The notes under the pieces are model-generated. The model worked only from the letters and a program-made list of their open reading frames with translations, was not told the origin of the DNA and did not search any database. The position numbers and the translations under genes are program-made. A DNA stretch of 64,000 bases from a bacterium. Its GTDB lineage: Bacteria > Planctomycetota > JAFGQW01. Location: assembly GCA_030426805.1 (NCBI GenBank), contig JAUHXU010000001.1:356501-420500 (forward strand). The letters are read 5' to 3'. Below, in pieces: positions 25,933 through 33,807 of the stretch (position 1 is its first letter; each line of letters starts with the position of its first letter).

Positions 25933-27656
25933 CGCCTGCCCCGAAGCCGAACCGCCCCGACGCCGGCGTCGCGATGGTCGCGGTGGTCATCGTCACGATG
26001 CTCGTGACGATGACGGTCGCGGCGTTCCTGACGCTGTCGCGCGCCCGGGTCCTGGAGGCCCGCATCCAGCCGGCTCGCTCGCGTGCGATCTACGACGCGC
26101 TCGGCGAGTTGCACCAGGCGCGCCTGTTCGTGGAGCGCGGGACCTACGCGCTCGGCGCAAACCAGGTCCTCGCCGGCTACGCCGGCAAGACGATCCCCGG
26201 CACCGAGGTCGAGGTCGTGTCGATGCAGTCGACCGGGCGTGACCCGCAGGGCATCTTCTACGCGCTTCGCGCACGCGGCGAACACGACGGCGTCCGCGTG
26301 CACGTGCGCCAACTCGTCGAGCAGCGGGAGAGCATGTGCCGATTCCTCGCGCTCGTGACCGGCGACGGCCTCTCGATCGCCGGGGTCGCCGACCCGAGCT
26401 ACGACCCGCAGACCCCGCGCGCGCTGCCGCCCGCCCCACTGAGCGCCGGACGCATCCACGCCAACGGCGACGTCGCGCTGGCCGCCGGCGGGTGGCGACA
26501 CTTCCTGAGCCCGATCACGACGACCGAGCCCGACTGGACCCACGTCCTCGGCAGTCAACCGGGGCAACAGGTCTTCTGGCACCAGGAGCAAACGCGCACG
26601 AGCGTCGCCGCGATCGCGATGCCACCGGCGGGCGAACTGCTGCGGGCGCGCAACGCGATCGTCGCGACGACGACCGCGACCGTGACCTTCCCGGACACCT
26701 GGGCCGACGGCTACGTCCGCGCGAACGAGCGCGGACTCCTCGTCAGCGGGCCGGTCGACGTCTCGGTGACGTTCGCGCCCGACTCGTTCTCGCTCGCGCT
26801 GCGCGAGCAGACCGGAAGCCACCGCGTCACGTCGCTCTCGAGCCTCGCGTTTCCGAGCGGCGGCGGCGTGATCTACGTGGAGACCGGCACGCTGCCCGTC
26901 GTGACCTCGAGCCAGACGGTTCACGTGCAGGGCAAGACGCGGGGCCGCTACACGGTCATCGCGGCCCACGGGGACGTGCGCGTCGCCGGCGATCTGCTCT
27001 ACCTCGACGCGTCCAATCGACCGGCTGCGTTGCTCGACCCGGGCAAGCGATACATCCCGAACCCCGCATACGACGGCGACGCCGCGGTCGGCCTCGTCGC
27101 CGAGTTCGACGTGCGCTACGGCATTCGCCCGACGGTGACGACGTGGCCGGCGACGGACAAGCACGTCGACGCGACCACCGGTCAATGGACGACGACGCCG
27201 ACACCGGGGCTGCAGGGACTGCCGGCCGGCCCGCGCGGTGAGACCCCCTCGCCGCAGGACGGCTTGTTCGGCTTCCTCGGCGGGCCGACCGGGAACGACC
27301 CGGCCGTCGTGCACGCGGCGTTGCTCGCCCGCACCGGCCGCGTCTACCCCGACGGTCTGAACCCGCGACCGACCGCGCTCGCGTATCGCGCGGCGAAGAA
27401 CGGCACGACGTGGACCACGCCGTACGCCCGCACGAACGCGACGCTGTTGCGCTTCGGGTCGGTCGTCTCGCACCGGCAGCCGCTCGACGCGCTCGCGGTG
27501 CCGGCCAGCGCGACCCCGGTGGTCGTCGTCGGCTGGGGCTCGAGCCAGGTCGTCTACGACGAGGGGCTCGCGACGAACGCACCGCCCTACTTCCCGCGCC
27601 ACGACCGGCCCGCTTTCCACCCGGTCGAGATCGCCGACGTGGAGGAGATCCGATGA
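25929..27656 (+). CDS. PilX-like minor pilin / pilus-assembly protein
   Basis: A 575-residue protein with an N-terminal hydrophobic helix (AGVAMVAVVIVTMLVTMTVA, about residues 12-32) of the type seen in PilX/GspK-like proteins, without the Glu5 of major pilins. A very large extracytoplasmic part follows that I cannot assign; repeated Thr/Ala/Pro stretches suggest a beta-rich surface domain. In type IV pilus and type II secretion systems such large minor pilins cap the fibre tip with the GspI/J partners. Start and stop are fixed by ATGA overlaps with both neighbours. Confidence 0.75.
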   Translation: MTPAPKPNRPDAGVAMVAVVIVTMLVTMTVAAFLTLSRARVLEARIQPARSRAIYDALGELHQARLFVERGTYALGANQVLAGYAGKTIPGTEVEVVSMQSTGRDPQGIFYALRARGEHDGVRVHVRQLVEQRESMCRFLALVTGDGLSIAGVADPSYDPQTPRALPPAPLSAGRIHANGDVALAAGGWRHFLSPITTTEPDWTHVLGSQPGQQVFWHQEQTRTSVAAIAMPPAGELLRARNAIVATTTATVTFPDTWADGYVRANERGLLVSGPVDVSVTFAPDSFSLALREQTGSHRVTSLSSLAFPSGGGVIYVETGTLPVVTSSQTVHVQGKTRGRYTVIAAHGDVRVAGDLLYLDASNRPAALLDPGKRYIPNPAYDGDAAVGLVAEFDVRYGIRPTVTTWPATDKHVDATTGQWTTTPTPGLQGLPAGPRGETPSPQDGLFGFLGGPTGNDPAVVHAALLARTGRVYPDGLNPRPTALAYRAAKNGTTWTTPYARTNATLLRFGSVVSHRQPLDALAVPASATPVVVVGWGSSQVVYDEGLATNAPPYFPRHDRPAFHPVEIADVEEIR

Positions 27657-28288
27657 CGCAGCGACGCAACCAAGCCGGCGTCTCGCTCCTGGAGACCGTG
27701 ATCGCGGCGGGCGTCCTCGTGATGATCGTGTGGGGTGCGATCGCCGCGATGACGACCTACACGAAGGCGTCGGCGACGAGTCGACGCGAGATCGGCGCCC
27801 ACACGCGCGGCGGCCGCGCGCTCGATCGATTGCAGCGCGAGCTGATGAACAGCGTCGTGCCCGACCCGAACAACGGCCTGCAGATCATCGACAAGACCGG
27901 CGCGCGGGTGCCCGACCTCGTCGACGGCCAACCGGTCGCCGTCAGCGGCCCGCGACTGCGCGTCACCCGGCGCGGACGGACCGTGCTCAAGGGGAGCCGG
28001 ATCCGGGCCGAGACGGTCGTCGCGGACTTCTTCCGCGACGCCGACGACGCGAACAAGGACGGGCGACGCGACCAGCTGATCCGCATCGAGACGGTCGGCA
28101 GTGAGACGCGGACGACCGTCCTCGCGGAGGACGTCACCGACGTCACGTTCCGCAAGCTCGGACTCGCGGTCGAAGCGCGCTGCACGACGCGCGGCCCGAT
28201 CTCGGGCTACGCGATCGTCGGCAATACGCGCGTGCCGGAATACGTGCCGGTGGTCCGCACGCTGCAAATCCGCCCGCGCACCCGGTGA
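27653..28288 (+). CDS. Pseudopilin-like protein (GspJ/PilW type)
   Basis: A 211-residue prepilin: short basic leader RRNQAG, then VSLLETVIAAGVLVMIVWGA with Glu5 and the N-terminal helix. The remainder includes the segment ADDANKDGRRD, an acidic loop that could bind a metal ion, as calcium sites do in some pseudopilins. Together with the two preceding genes it gives an I/K/J-like minor pseudopilin set. No ATPase, platform protein, secretin or major pilin is in the window, so those must be encoded elsewhere. The stop lies inside a CCCGGT/ACCGGG hairpin (28281-28294). Confidence 0.83.
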   Translation: MTQRRNQAGVSLLETVIAAGVLVMIVWGAIAAMTTYTKASATSRREIGAHTRGGRALDRLQRELMNSVVPDPNNGLQIIDKTGARVPDLVDGQPVAVSGPRLRVTRRGRTVLKGSRIRAETVVADFFRDADDANKDGRRDQLIRIETVGSETRTTVLAEDVTDVTFRKLGLAVEARCTTRGPISGYAIVGNTRVPEYVPVVRTLQIRPRTR

Positions 28289-28316
28289 ACCGGGCGACGG
28301 CCGACGCCGCAGCCGG

Positions 28317-28344
28317 TTGATCCGCCCCCCAGATGGGGTATCGT
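28317..28344 (+). promoter_or_regulatory. Promoter candidate for the nuoJKLMN-like operon
   Basis: TTGATC (28317-28322) and TATCGT (28339-28344) are 16 bp apart, each a 4/6 match to sigma-70 hexamers, in the 165-bp gap before the nuoJ-like gene. The rest of the gap shows no clear structure. Confidence 0.35.
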
Positions 28345-28453
28345 AGTCGTCGCCGGATGCGCTCCCCGTAGCGGGTGCATCGGCTTCGGGCGACGCGATG
28401 CGAGCGGACGGCGTGATCGACGAATCGGACCCCACGCGCGGCGGCCGCCGACG

Positions 28454-28933
28454 GTGTCGTCGGTGATCGACGTGGCGATCGGCCTCTGCGTGATCGGCGC
28501 CGCGCTCGGCGGCGTCGTGATGATCACGTGCCGGCGAACGATGACCGGTATCCTCGGCACCGGCGTCGTCGGCGTGTTCGTCGCTGCCGCGCTCGCGTTC
28601 GAGGGGGCGTGGTGGCTCGCCGTCGGCCAGTTGGCCGCGACCGGGGTCGTCGTCGCGGTGATCACCGCGATCGCCTGGGTGTCCGTGCCTCGAGGGCGGA
28701 CGAGCGACGCAGCCGGCGATTGGGAGTTGCCGCCCGCACGAGCGGCCCTCTTCGGCGCCGCGTGGGTCGCGGTCGCGATCGCGATCGTCGTCCTCGGGCG
28801 CGACGGCACGCAGCCGCTGCCGCCGGTCGTCGTCGCGCCATGGCCGGTCTACGTCGCGCTCGCAGGCGCGATGCTGTTCGCAGCGGTGCTGGCGTTCGTG
28901 CAATTCGCGGGCAGCGAGGAGGCCGACGGATGA
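28454..28933 (+). CDS. NuoJ-like membrane subunit
   Basis: A 159-residue, strongly hydrophobic protein with about five membrane helices, matching the size and helix pattern of NADH-quinone oxidoreductase subunit J. The assignment rests on this, on a loose match in the N-terminal helices, and on being followed by K-, L-, M- and N-like genes in the standard order. The start is a GTG without a strong ribosome site. The 3' end overlaps the nuoK-like start by ATGA. nuoA-I and nuoH are not next to it. Confidence 0.7.
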   Translation: MSSVIDVAIGLCVIGAALGGVVMITCRRTMTGILGTGVVGVFVAAALAFEGAWWLAVGQLAATGVVVAVITAIAWVSVPRGRTSDAAGDWELPPARAALFGAAWVAVAIAIVVLGRDGTQPLPPVVVAPWPVYVALAGAMLFAAVLAFVQFAGSEEADG

Positions 28934-29196
28934 TCTGCGTCCTCGGCATCGTGCTGATCGCGATCGGGTTCGTCGGACTCGCGCTGCGACGTGACGCGTT
29001 CGTCGCGGCGCTGGCCCTCGTCGCGATCGGCCAGGGTGTCGCGCTCGTCGCCTGGGGGCTGCCGGACGGCAACGCGCGCAGTGGCGCGCCCGGGGCGGTC
29101 GGTATCGCGTTCGGCCTGGCCCTCGCGATCGCCGCCGCCGGCCTGATTCGCGTCGGGCGAAGCGCGCCTCCCGGCGCCGACGAACACGGCTGGTGA
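28930..29196 (+). CDS. NuoK-like membrane subunit lacking the conserved glutamates
   Basis: An 88-residue protein with three helices, slightly shorter than NuoK (about 100). GFVGLALRRDAFVAALALV aligns with the NuoK region around GLTGLVIRRN. At the position of the essential first glutamate of NuoK (E. coli E36) there is Val, and at the second (E72) a hydrophobic residue. The protein has no acidic residue inside its helices. The fold therefore looks conserved but the proton path does not. It is coupled by ATGA/GTGA overlaps to the genes on both sides. Confidence 0.72.
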   Translation: MICVLGIVLIAIGFVGLALRRDAFVAALALVAIGQGVALVAWGLPDGNARSGAPGAVGIAFGLALAIAAAGLIRVGRSAPPGADEHGW

Positions 29197-30980
29197 TCGC
29201 GATGCCCAACGCGACCTCCCTCCTCACGATCCTCATGCCGCCGCTGGCGTGCGCGGCCGTGCTCGCGCTGATCGCGGCGAGCGGCGTCGCGCGTTCGGCC
29301 GCGCGGCGTCGCATGGCGACGCTGCTCGCACCCGGCGCGATCCTCGTGTCGCTGGCGGCCACCGCCCGCGGACTCGTCGATCTCGTCGGCGGTGCCGCGT
29401 CGTTGGAGGCCGACTTCGGTCCGTGGTTCGCGGCCGGATCCCTGACCGTGCGACTCGACTTCGTGCTCGACCCGGTCACCGCACTCCTCGTCGTCGCGGC
29501 CGGCGTCGTCGGTTGCGCGGTCGCGTTGCACGGGGCGACGCGGCGCGAACCGACGTCGATCGGCGCAGCTGCGGCCATCACCGCCGCGACCGGCGGAGCG
29601 TTCGTCGCACTGCTCGCCGCGGACGCGATCGTCTGGCTCGCCGGCGTGCAGGTCGTCGCGGTCGCCGGGTGGGTGATCGCAATCGACCAGCCGCGGGGTG
29701 CGGCCCGCGCCGATGGGCGGTTCGTCGGGTTCGTCGTCGGGCGGATCGGCGACGCAGCGATCGCGGTCGGGCTCGTCGCCTTGCACGTCGGGCTCGGCAC
29801 GCTGCAGGTCGCCGACTGGTCACGCGCGGCGGTCTTCGCCGCGACGCCCTCGTCGCCGACCTGGCCGGTGATCGCGATCGTCGGCGGACTCACGATCGGA
29901 CTCGGCGTCGCACCGTGGGGGCTACGCTGGAACGGCCTCGCGACGGCGCCGCCACGCGAGCGCGCCGCGATCGTGGCGTTGACGATCGCACCGCTGCTCG
30001 GCCTCGCGATCCACGTGGCCCCGCTGCTCGTCCGCGCGGCCGACTGGGTCGCCCCGACGGTCGCGATCGCGTGCACGACGAGTGCGCTCCTCGCGGGAAC
30101 GATGCTCGCGGTCGAGCGGCGTGCCGCGCAGGTCTGCGCGCATGCCGCAAGCGCCTGGTCCGCGCTCGCCCTCGTCGCGATCGCGTCGGGCACGACCGCG
30201 GCCGCGACCGCGATCGCGATGACCGCGACGCTCGGTACAGCCGCACTGGCACTCGCGAACACCGACCGTCTCGCGCGCGCGATCGCGCTCGTGACCCTCG
30301 GCGGCCTGCCGCTCACCGGTGGCTTCCTGTGTATCGTCGGTGCGGCGCACGGCCCGACCGGTCATGCCGTCCTGCCGTGGCTCCTCGTCGGGGCGGTCGC
30401 CGTCATCGCGGCCGGCTGCGCCCGGGCGATCGCCCGGACGCGCGGCATCGGACGCGGCGCGATGCGCGGCGGACTCCCGGCGGTCGGACTCGCACTGTGT
30501 GCCGCAGCCGCCGGCTACGTCCACACCCCGCCGGTGCTCGCGGGGATGCGGGGCTTCAGCCTCGCGGCGCGCATCGGCGAGGAAACGGGTACGACCGGCT
30601 GGCGCGACCTCGCGGTCGTCGCGGTCGCGGTGGGCATCGGCCTCGTCGTCGGATTCGCGACGGCCAACGGATCGCCGCGCCTCGATCGCGTGCTCCGACG
30701 TCGCGGGCCGATCGGTCGCCTCCACGCACTGGCGACGGCGCGCTTCTACTTCGACGGCCTGCTGCATCGCGTGATCCGCCTCCGCATGCGGCGACTCGGC
30801 GGCTATGCCCACATCGTCGACGACTTCCTCGTCGACGGGTTCGTCGTTCGAGGGCTCGGTGGCGTGCTCATCCGAATCACCGGCGAGGGCCTGCGCATCG
30901 CGCAGCCGGCTCGCGTCGGTGCCGCGATCCTGTTGCTCGCCGCCGCGATCGCGGTCGGCCTGCTCGGCGTACTGTGGTGA
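29193..30980 (+). CDS. NuoL-like membrane subunit, proton-path residues replaced
   Basis: A 595-residue polytopic protein of the antiporter-like NuoL family. Family traits include VRLDFVLDPVTALLVV near the N-terminus, GLPLTGGFL in the place of GLPPFSGFFSKD, and a NuoL-like C-terminus (TARFYFDGLLHRVI, DDFLVDGFVVRGLGG) leading to a final helix. The residues used for pumping in complex I are not found: the TM5 glutamate (WE motif) aligns with Leu in VWLAGVQVV, the TM7 lysine with Leu in IGLGVAPW, and the HAATM histidine is missing. Start is a GTG overlapping the nuoK-like stop (GTGA); an ATG three codons later is possible. Confidence 0.8.
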   Translation: MIAMPNATSLLTILMPPLACAAVLALIAASGVARSAARRRMATLLAPGAILVSLAATARGLVDLVGGAASLEADFGPWFAAGSLTVRLDFVLDPVTALLVVAAGVVGCAVALHGATRREPTSIGAAAAITAATGGAFVALLAADAIVWLAGVQVVAVAGWVIAIDQPRGAARADGRFVGFVVGRIGDAAIAVGLVALHVGLGTLQVADWSRAAVFAATPSSPTWPVIAIVGGLTIGLGVAPWGLRWNGLATAPPRERAAIVALTIAPLLGLAIHVAPLLVRAADWVAPTVAIACTTSALLAGTMLAVERRAAQVCAHAASAWSALALVAIASGTTAAATAIAMTATLGTAALALANTDRLARAIALVTLGGLPLTGGFLCIVGAAHGPTGHAVLPWLLVGAVAVIAAGCARAIARTRGIGRGAMRGGLPAVGLALCAAAAGYVHTPPVLAGMRGFSLAARIGEETGTTGWRDLAVVAVAVGIGLVVGFATANGSPRLDRVLRRRGPIGRLHALATARFYFDGLLHRVIRLRMRRLGGYAHIVDDFLVDGFVVRGLGGVLIRITGEGLRIAQPARVGAAILLLAAAIAVGLLGVLW

Positions 30981-30987
30981 CACGACG

Positions 30988-32418
30988 ATGATCGGCGCCC
31001 CCCTACTGATCCTGTTGCTCGCGATGCCGGCGATCGCCGCCGTCGTCGTCGCGGCGTTGCCGGCAGCGCACGGTGCGATGCGCGCGCCGATCGCTCGTGC
31101 CGCAGCGTGGGCGACCGCCGCGTGGAGCGCGCTGATCGTGCTGCGATTCGAAGCGGGCGTCGGCGCGCCGCAGTTCGTGCAGTCGTGGGGTTGGCTCCGG
31201 GGGCTCGGCCCGGACGGCGACACGGTCCTGACGGGCCGCCTCGGTCTCGACGGCTTCAACGTGACGGCGGTCGCGCTGATCGCTTGGATCACGCCGCTCG
31301 TGCTGCGCCGGACGGCGCCGGACGGCGATCGGCGCGAGCGGACGTTCTGGGCCGCGGCGCTCGCGCTCGAGTTCGCGGCACTCGGTGCGGTATTGTCGCT
31401 GGACGCGTCGCTGTTCGGTGCCTTCGTCGCCGCCAGTGCGTTCCCGCTCTTGCTCCTCGTCGGCATCTGGGGCGGTCGCGCGAAACTCGACGCCGCGACG
31501 CAGAGCGCCACGCACGCGCTGATCGGCGCGATCGCGTTCGCGGCGGCCGGCATCGTCGGGCTCGGCACCGCCGGTGCGGGCGGGCTCGCGATCGCGCTCG
31601 GCGTGATCGGCGTCGTCGCGTTCGCGCCGCTGCCACCGCTGCACCGCGCGTTCGTCCATGCGGCGACGCAAGGGCCGCCCCACACGGCGGTGTGGTCGAC
31701 CGCGATCGCGCCGCTCGTCGGTGTCGTCGGCTTCACGCGTTTCGTCGCGCCATCGATGGCCGGCTCGTCCACGATCGTCCTCGCGCTCGCGATCGGCGCC
31801 GCACTGTATGCGGCACTGCTCGCATTGCGCGCGCAGGAGTTGCACGCGCTCGTCGCCCATGCCGTGATCGCGGAGAGCGCCCTCGCGATCGTGGGCGCCG
31901 CGACCGGCAGCGAGGCGGGCCGAAGCGGCGCGATCCTGCTCGCCACCGGGATCGGCCTCGGCGGCGCCGGGCTGGCGCTCGTGTCGCTCGCGCTGCGGCA
32001 GCGGCGGGGGTCCGGCGAACTCGCGCGATTCGGCGGCCTCGCCGGACCGATGCCGATCGCGGCGTTCGCCTTCGCGGCGTTCGCATCGGCCCTCGTCGCG
32101 CTCCCCGGCTCGCCGGGATTCGCGGGCGCCTGGCTGATCCTCGACGCGGTCGGCGACTTCGGCGCGACGTGGGTCGCGCTCGTCGTCGCGGTGCAGGCCG
32201 TGCTCGCCGCCGCGCTCGTCACGGGCTTTCGGGCGGTCATGCTCGGCCCCTGTTCGTCGCGCAACGCGAAGCTCGTCGATCTCGAGCGACGCGACCGCGC
32301 GATCGTATTCGTCTTGCTCGTCGCGATCGCCGCACTCGGACTCGTGCCCCGCACAGCGGTCGACCGGATCGCGCCGAGCGCCGGCGCGGCGCCCGTCACG
32401 ACGGAGGTGCGGCGATGA
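30988..32418 (+). CDS. NuoM-like membrane subunit, proton-path residues replaced
   Basis: A 476-residue polytopic protein of the NuoM family: GRLGLDGFNVTAVALI (family LDGxS region), FPLLLLVGIWGG (family P-x4-IG-x-WGG), PLPPLHRAFVHAA (family P-x-P-x-H-x-WL) and LPGSPGFAGAWLIL. Against these anchors, the conserved glutamate five residues before the FPL proline is Ala, the lysine before PLPPLH is a non-lysine, the second lysine before the RF motif is missing, and the glutamate of GFxGE is Ala. It starts 7 bp after the nuoL-like gene and ends in an ATGA overlap with the nuoN-like gene. Confidence 0.8.
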   Translation: MIGAPLLILLLAMPAIAAVVVAALPAAHGAMRAPIARAAAWATAAWSALIVLRFEAGVGAPQFVQSWGWLRGLGPDGDTVLTGRLGLDGFNVTAVALIAWITPLVLRRTAPDGDRRERTFWAAALALEFAALGAVLSLDASLFGAFVAASAFPLLLLVGIWGGRAKLDAATQSATHALIGAIAFAAAGIVGLGTAGAGGLAIALGVIGVVAFAPLPPLHRAFVHAATQGPPHTAVWSTAIAPLVGVVGFTRFVAPSMAGSSTIVLALAIGAALYAALLALRAQELHALVAHAVIAESALAIVGAATGSEAGRSGAILLATGIGLGGAGLALVSLALRQRRGSGELARFGGLAGPMPIAAFAFAAFASALVALPGSPGFAGAWLILDAVGDFGATWVALVVAVQAVLAAALVTGFRAVMLGPCSSRNAKLVDLERRDRAIVFVLLVAIAALGLVPRTAVDRIAPSAGAAPVTTEVRR

Positions 32419-33794
32419 GCGCGATCCTGCCGACACCCAGCGCGCTCGAGTGCGCGCTGCCGTTCGCGGTCGTCGCGGCGACGGCGATCACGACGGTGCT
32501 GTCGCGGCGCCCCCGCATCATCGCCGCGACCGGACTGCTCGCCGGAGCGCTCGCCGCGTGGGCGCTCGCCGGCCGCGGACCGGTCGTCGTCCACGGGACG
32601 TGGTTCGTCGACGACCTGGGCGTGCTGAGCGGCTGCGTCGCCCTGCTCGCACTCGCGGCGTCTGTCGTGCTCGGCGGCTGTCGTGCGCCGGCGGCCCTCG
32701 CGTCGCTCGTCGTCGCGGGCCTCGGCGCGTGGACCGCCTCGGTCGCACACGACCTCCTCGTGCTGCTCGGCGGCCTCACGATCACGCACCTCGGGCTCGT
32801 CGGCGCCGGACACCGGGCCGACCGCGACCGCGCGCTGGCGGCGGGTCGTCACGCGATCCTCGGCGCGGCGCTACTCGCGACCGCCTGGGTCGGTGCGGCG
32901 TTTCTGATCGCCGGCACCGGCTCGACCGCGATCGCCGCGGACGTCGAGCAGGCCACGCTCTGGGGCCGCGCCGGAGCGACGGTCATCGCACTGGCGCTGG
33001 CGGGCCTGGTCGGCGCGGTCCCGCTGCACGCGTGGCTCGGCCACGGGGCGCGTGCCGCGCGCCCGACGGCGCTCGGTGCGACGCTCGCGGTGATGCCGCT
33101 CGCGGCGCTCGTTCCGCTGCTGCGCGTCCTCGCGTCTCCGACCGCACACCACGCCGCGCCCGCCCTCCCGACGACGCTCGCCGCGATCGCCGCGCTGTCG
33201 CTCGTCTTCGGTGCGCTGATCAACGTCGTCGCCGTGTCCGCGCGGGCATGGCTCGCATCGGCGTGCGTCGTGCACGCGGGCATCGCGTTGGGTGCGCTCG
33301 CGATCCGACCGGTCGGTGGCGCGGAAGCCGCGACGTTCCACGCGATCGCGTTCGCGACGGCCGCGATCGCCAGTGCCGCGATGCTACGGGTCGTCGGCCG
33401 TGATCCGCTCGCGACCCTTCACGGACTCGGTCGCGCGCACCCGCTTCGGGCGACCGCACTCGCGTTCTCGTTCGCGGCGGCGATCGGCGCCCCGGGCACG
33501 GCCGCCTTCCCGGCGCGGCTCGCGGTGCTTCGCGCGCTGCACGACGGCGGCGCCGGGTGGCTCGTCGCGATCGCGGTGCTCGCGACGGTCGTGCCGCTCG
33601 TCGGGCTCGTCGTACTCGTGCGAGACCTCTTCCTCGTCCCGCCGTCGAACCAGTGGGACGATCCGCCGGCCGGTGCGTGCTGGATCGCCGGGATCGCGCT
33701 CGCGCTCGTCGCGACGATCGGGTTCTGGCCGGACGCTGCGTTCGACACGGTCCGCGCGGCGTGTCGCGCATTGCACGCGACCGCGCTCCGGTAG
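32415..33794 (+). CDS. NuoN-like membrane subunit, proton-path residues replaced
   Basis: A 459-residue polytopic protein of the NuoN family. TWFVDDLGVLSGCVALLALA matches the family F-x-D-x-x-x region, AVPLHAWLGHGARAARPTAL matches VPFHxWxPDVYEGAPTPV, and GAPGTAAFPARLAVL matches the GxPxTxGFxxK loop. The membrane glutamate of TM5 aligns with Thr (LLVLLGGLTITHLG), the TM7 lysine with Leu, and the lysine of SVAPKAA with Leu (AVMPLAA). It ends 13 bp before the convergent TPR gene. It completes a JKLMN set whose pumping residues all appear substituted. Confidence 0.8.
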   Translation: MSAILPTPSALECALPFAVVAATAITTVLSRRPRIIAATGLLAGALAAWALAGRGPVVVHGTWFVDDLGVLSGCVALLALAASVVLGGCRAPAALASLVVAGLGAWTASVAHDLLVLLGGLTITHLGLVGAGHRADRDRALAAGRHAILGAALLATAWVGAAFLIAGTGSTAIAADVEQATLWGRAGATVIALALAGLVGAVPLHAWLGHGARAARPTALGATLAVMPLAALVPLLRVLASPTAHHAAPALPTTLAAIAALSLVFGALINVVAVSARAWLASACVVHAGIALGALAIRPVGGAEAATFHAIAFATAAIASAAMLRVVGRDPLATLHGLGRAHPLRATALAFSFAAAIGAPGTAAFPARLAVLRALHDGGAGWLVAIAVLATVVPLVGLVVLVRDLFLVPPSNQWDDPPAGACWIAGIALALVATIGFWPDAAFDTVRAACRALHATALR

Positions 33795-33807
33795 CCGAGC
33801 GTTCGTG

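Noticed and set aside
29922..32852. A 976-codon minus-strand open frame across the nuo-like genes
   Set aside because: Low-complexity Arg/Ala/Asp sequence antisense to overlapping genes with membrane-protein signatures.
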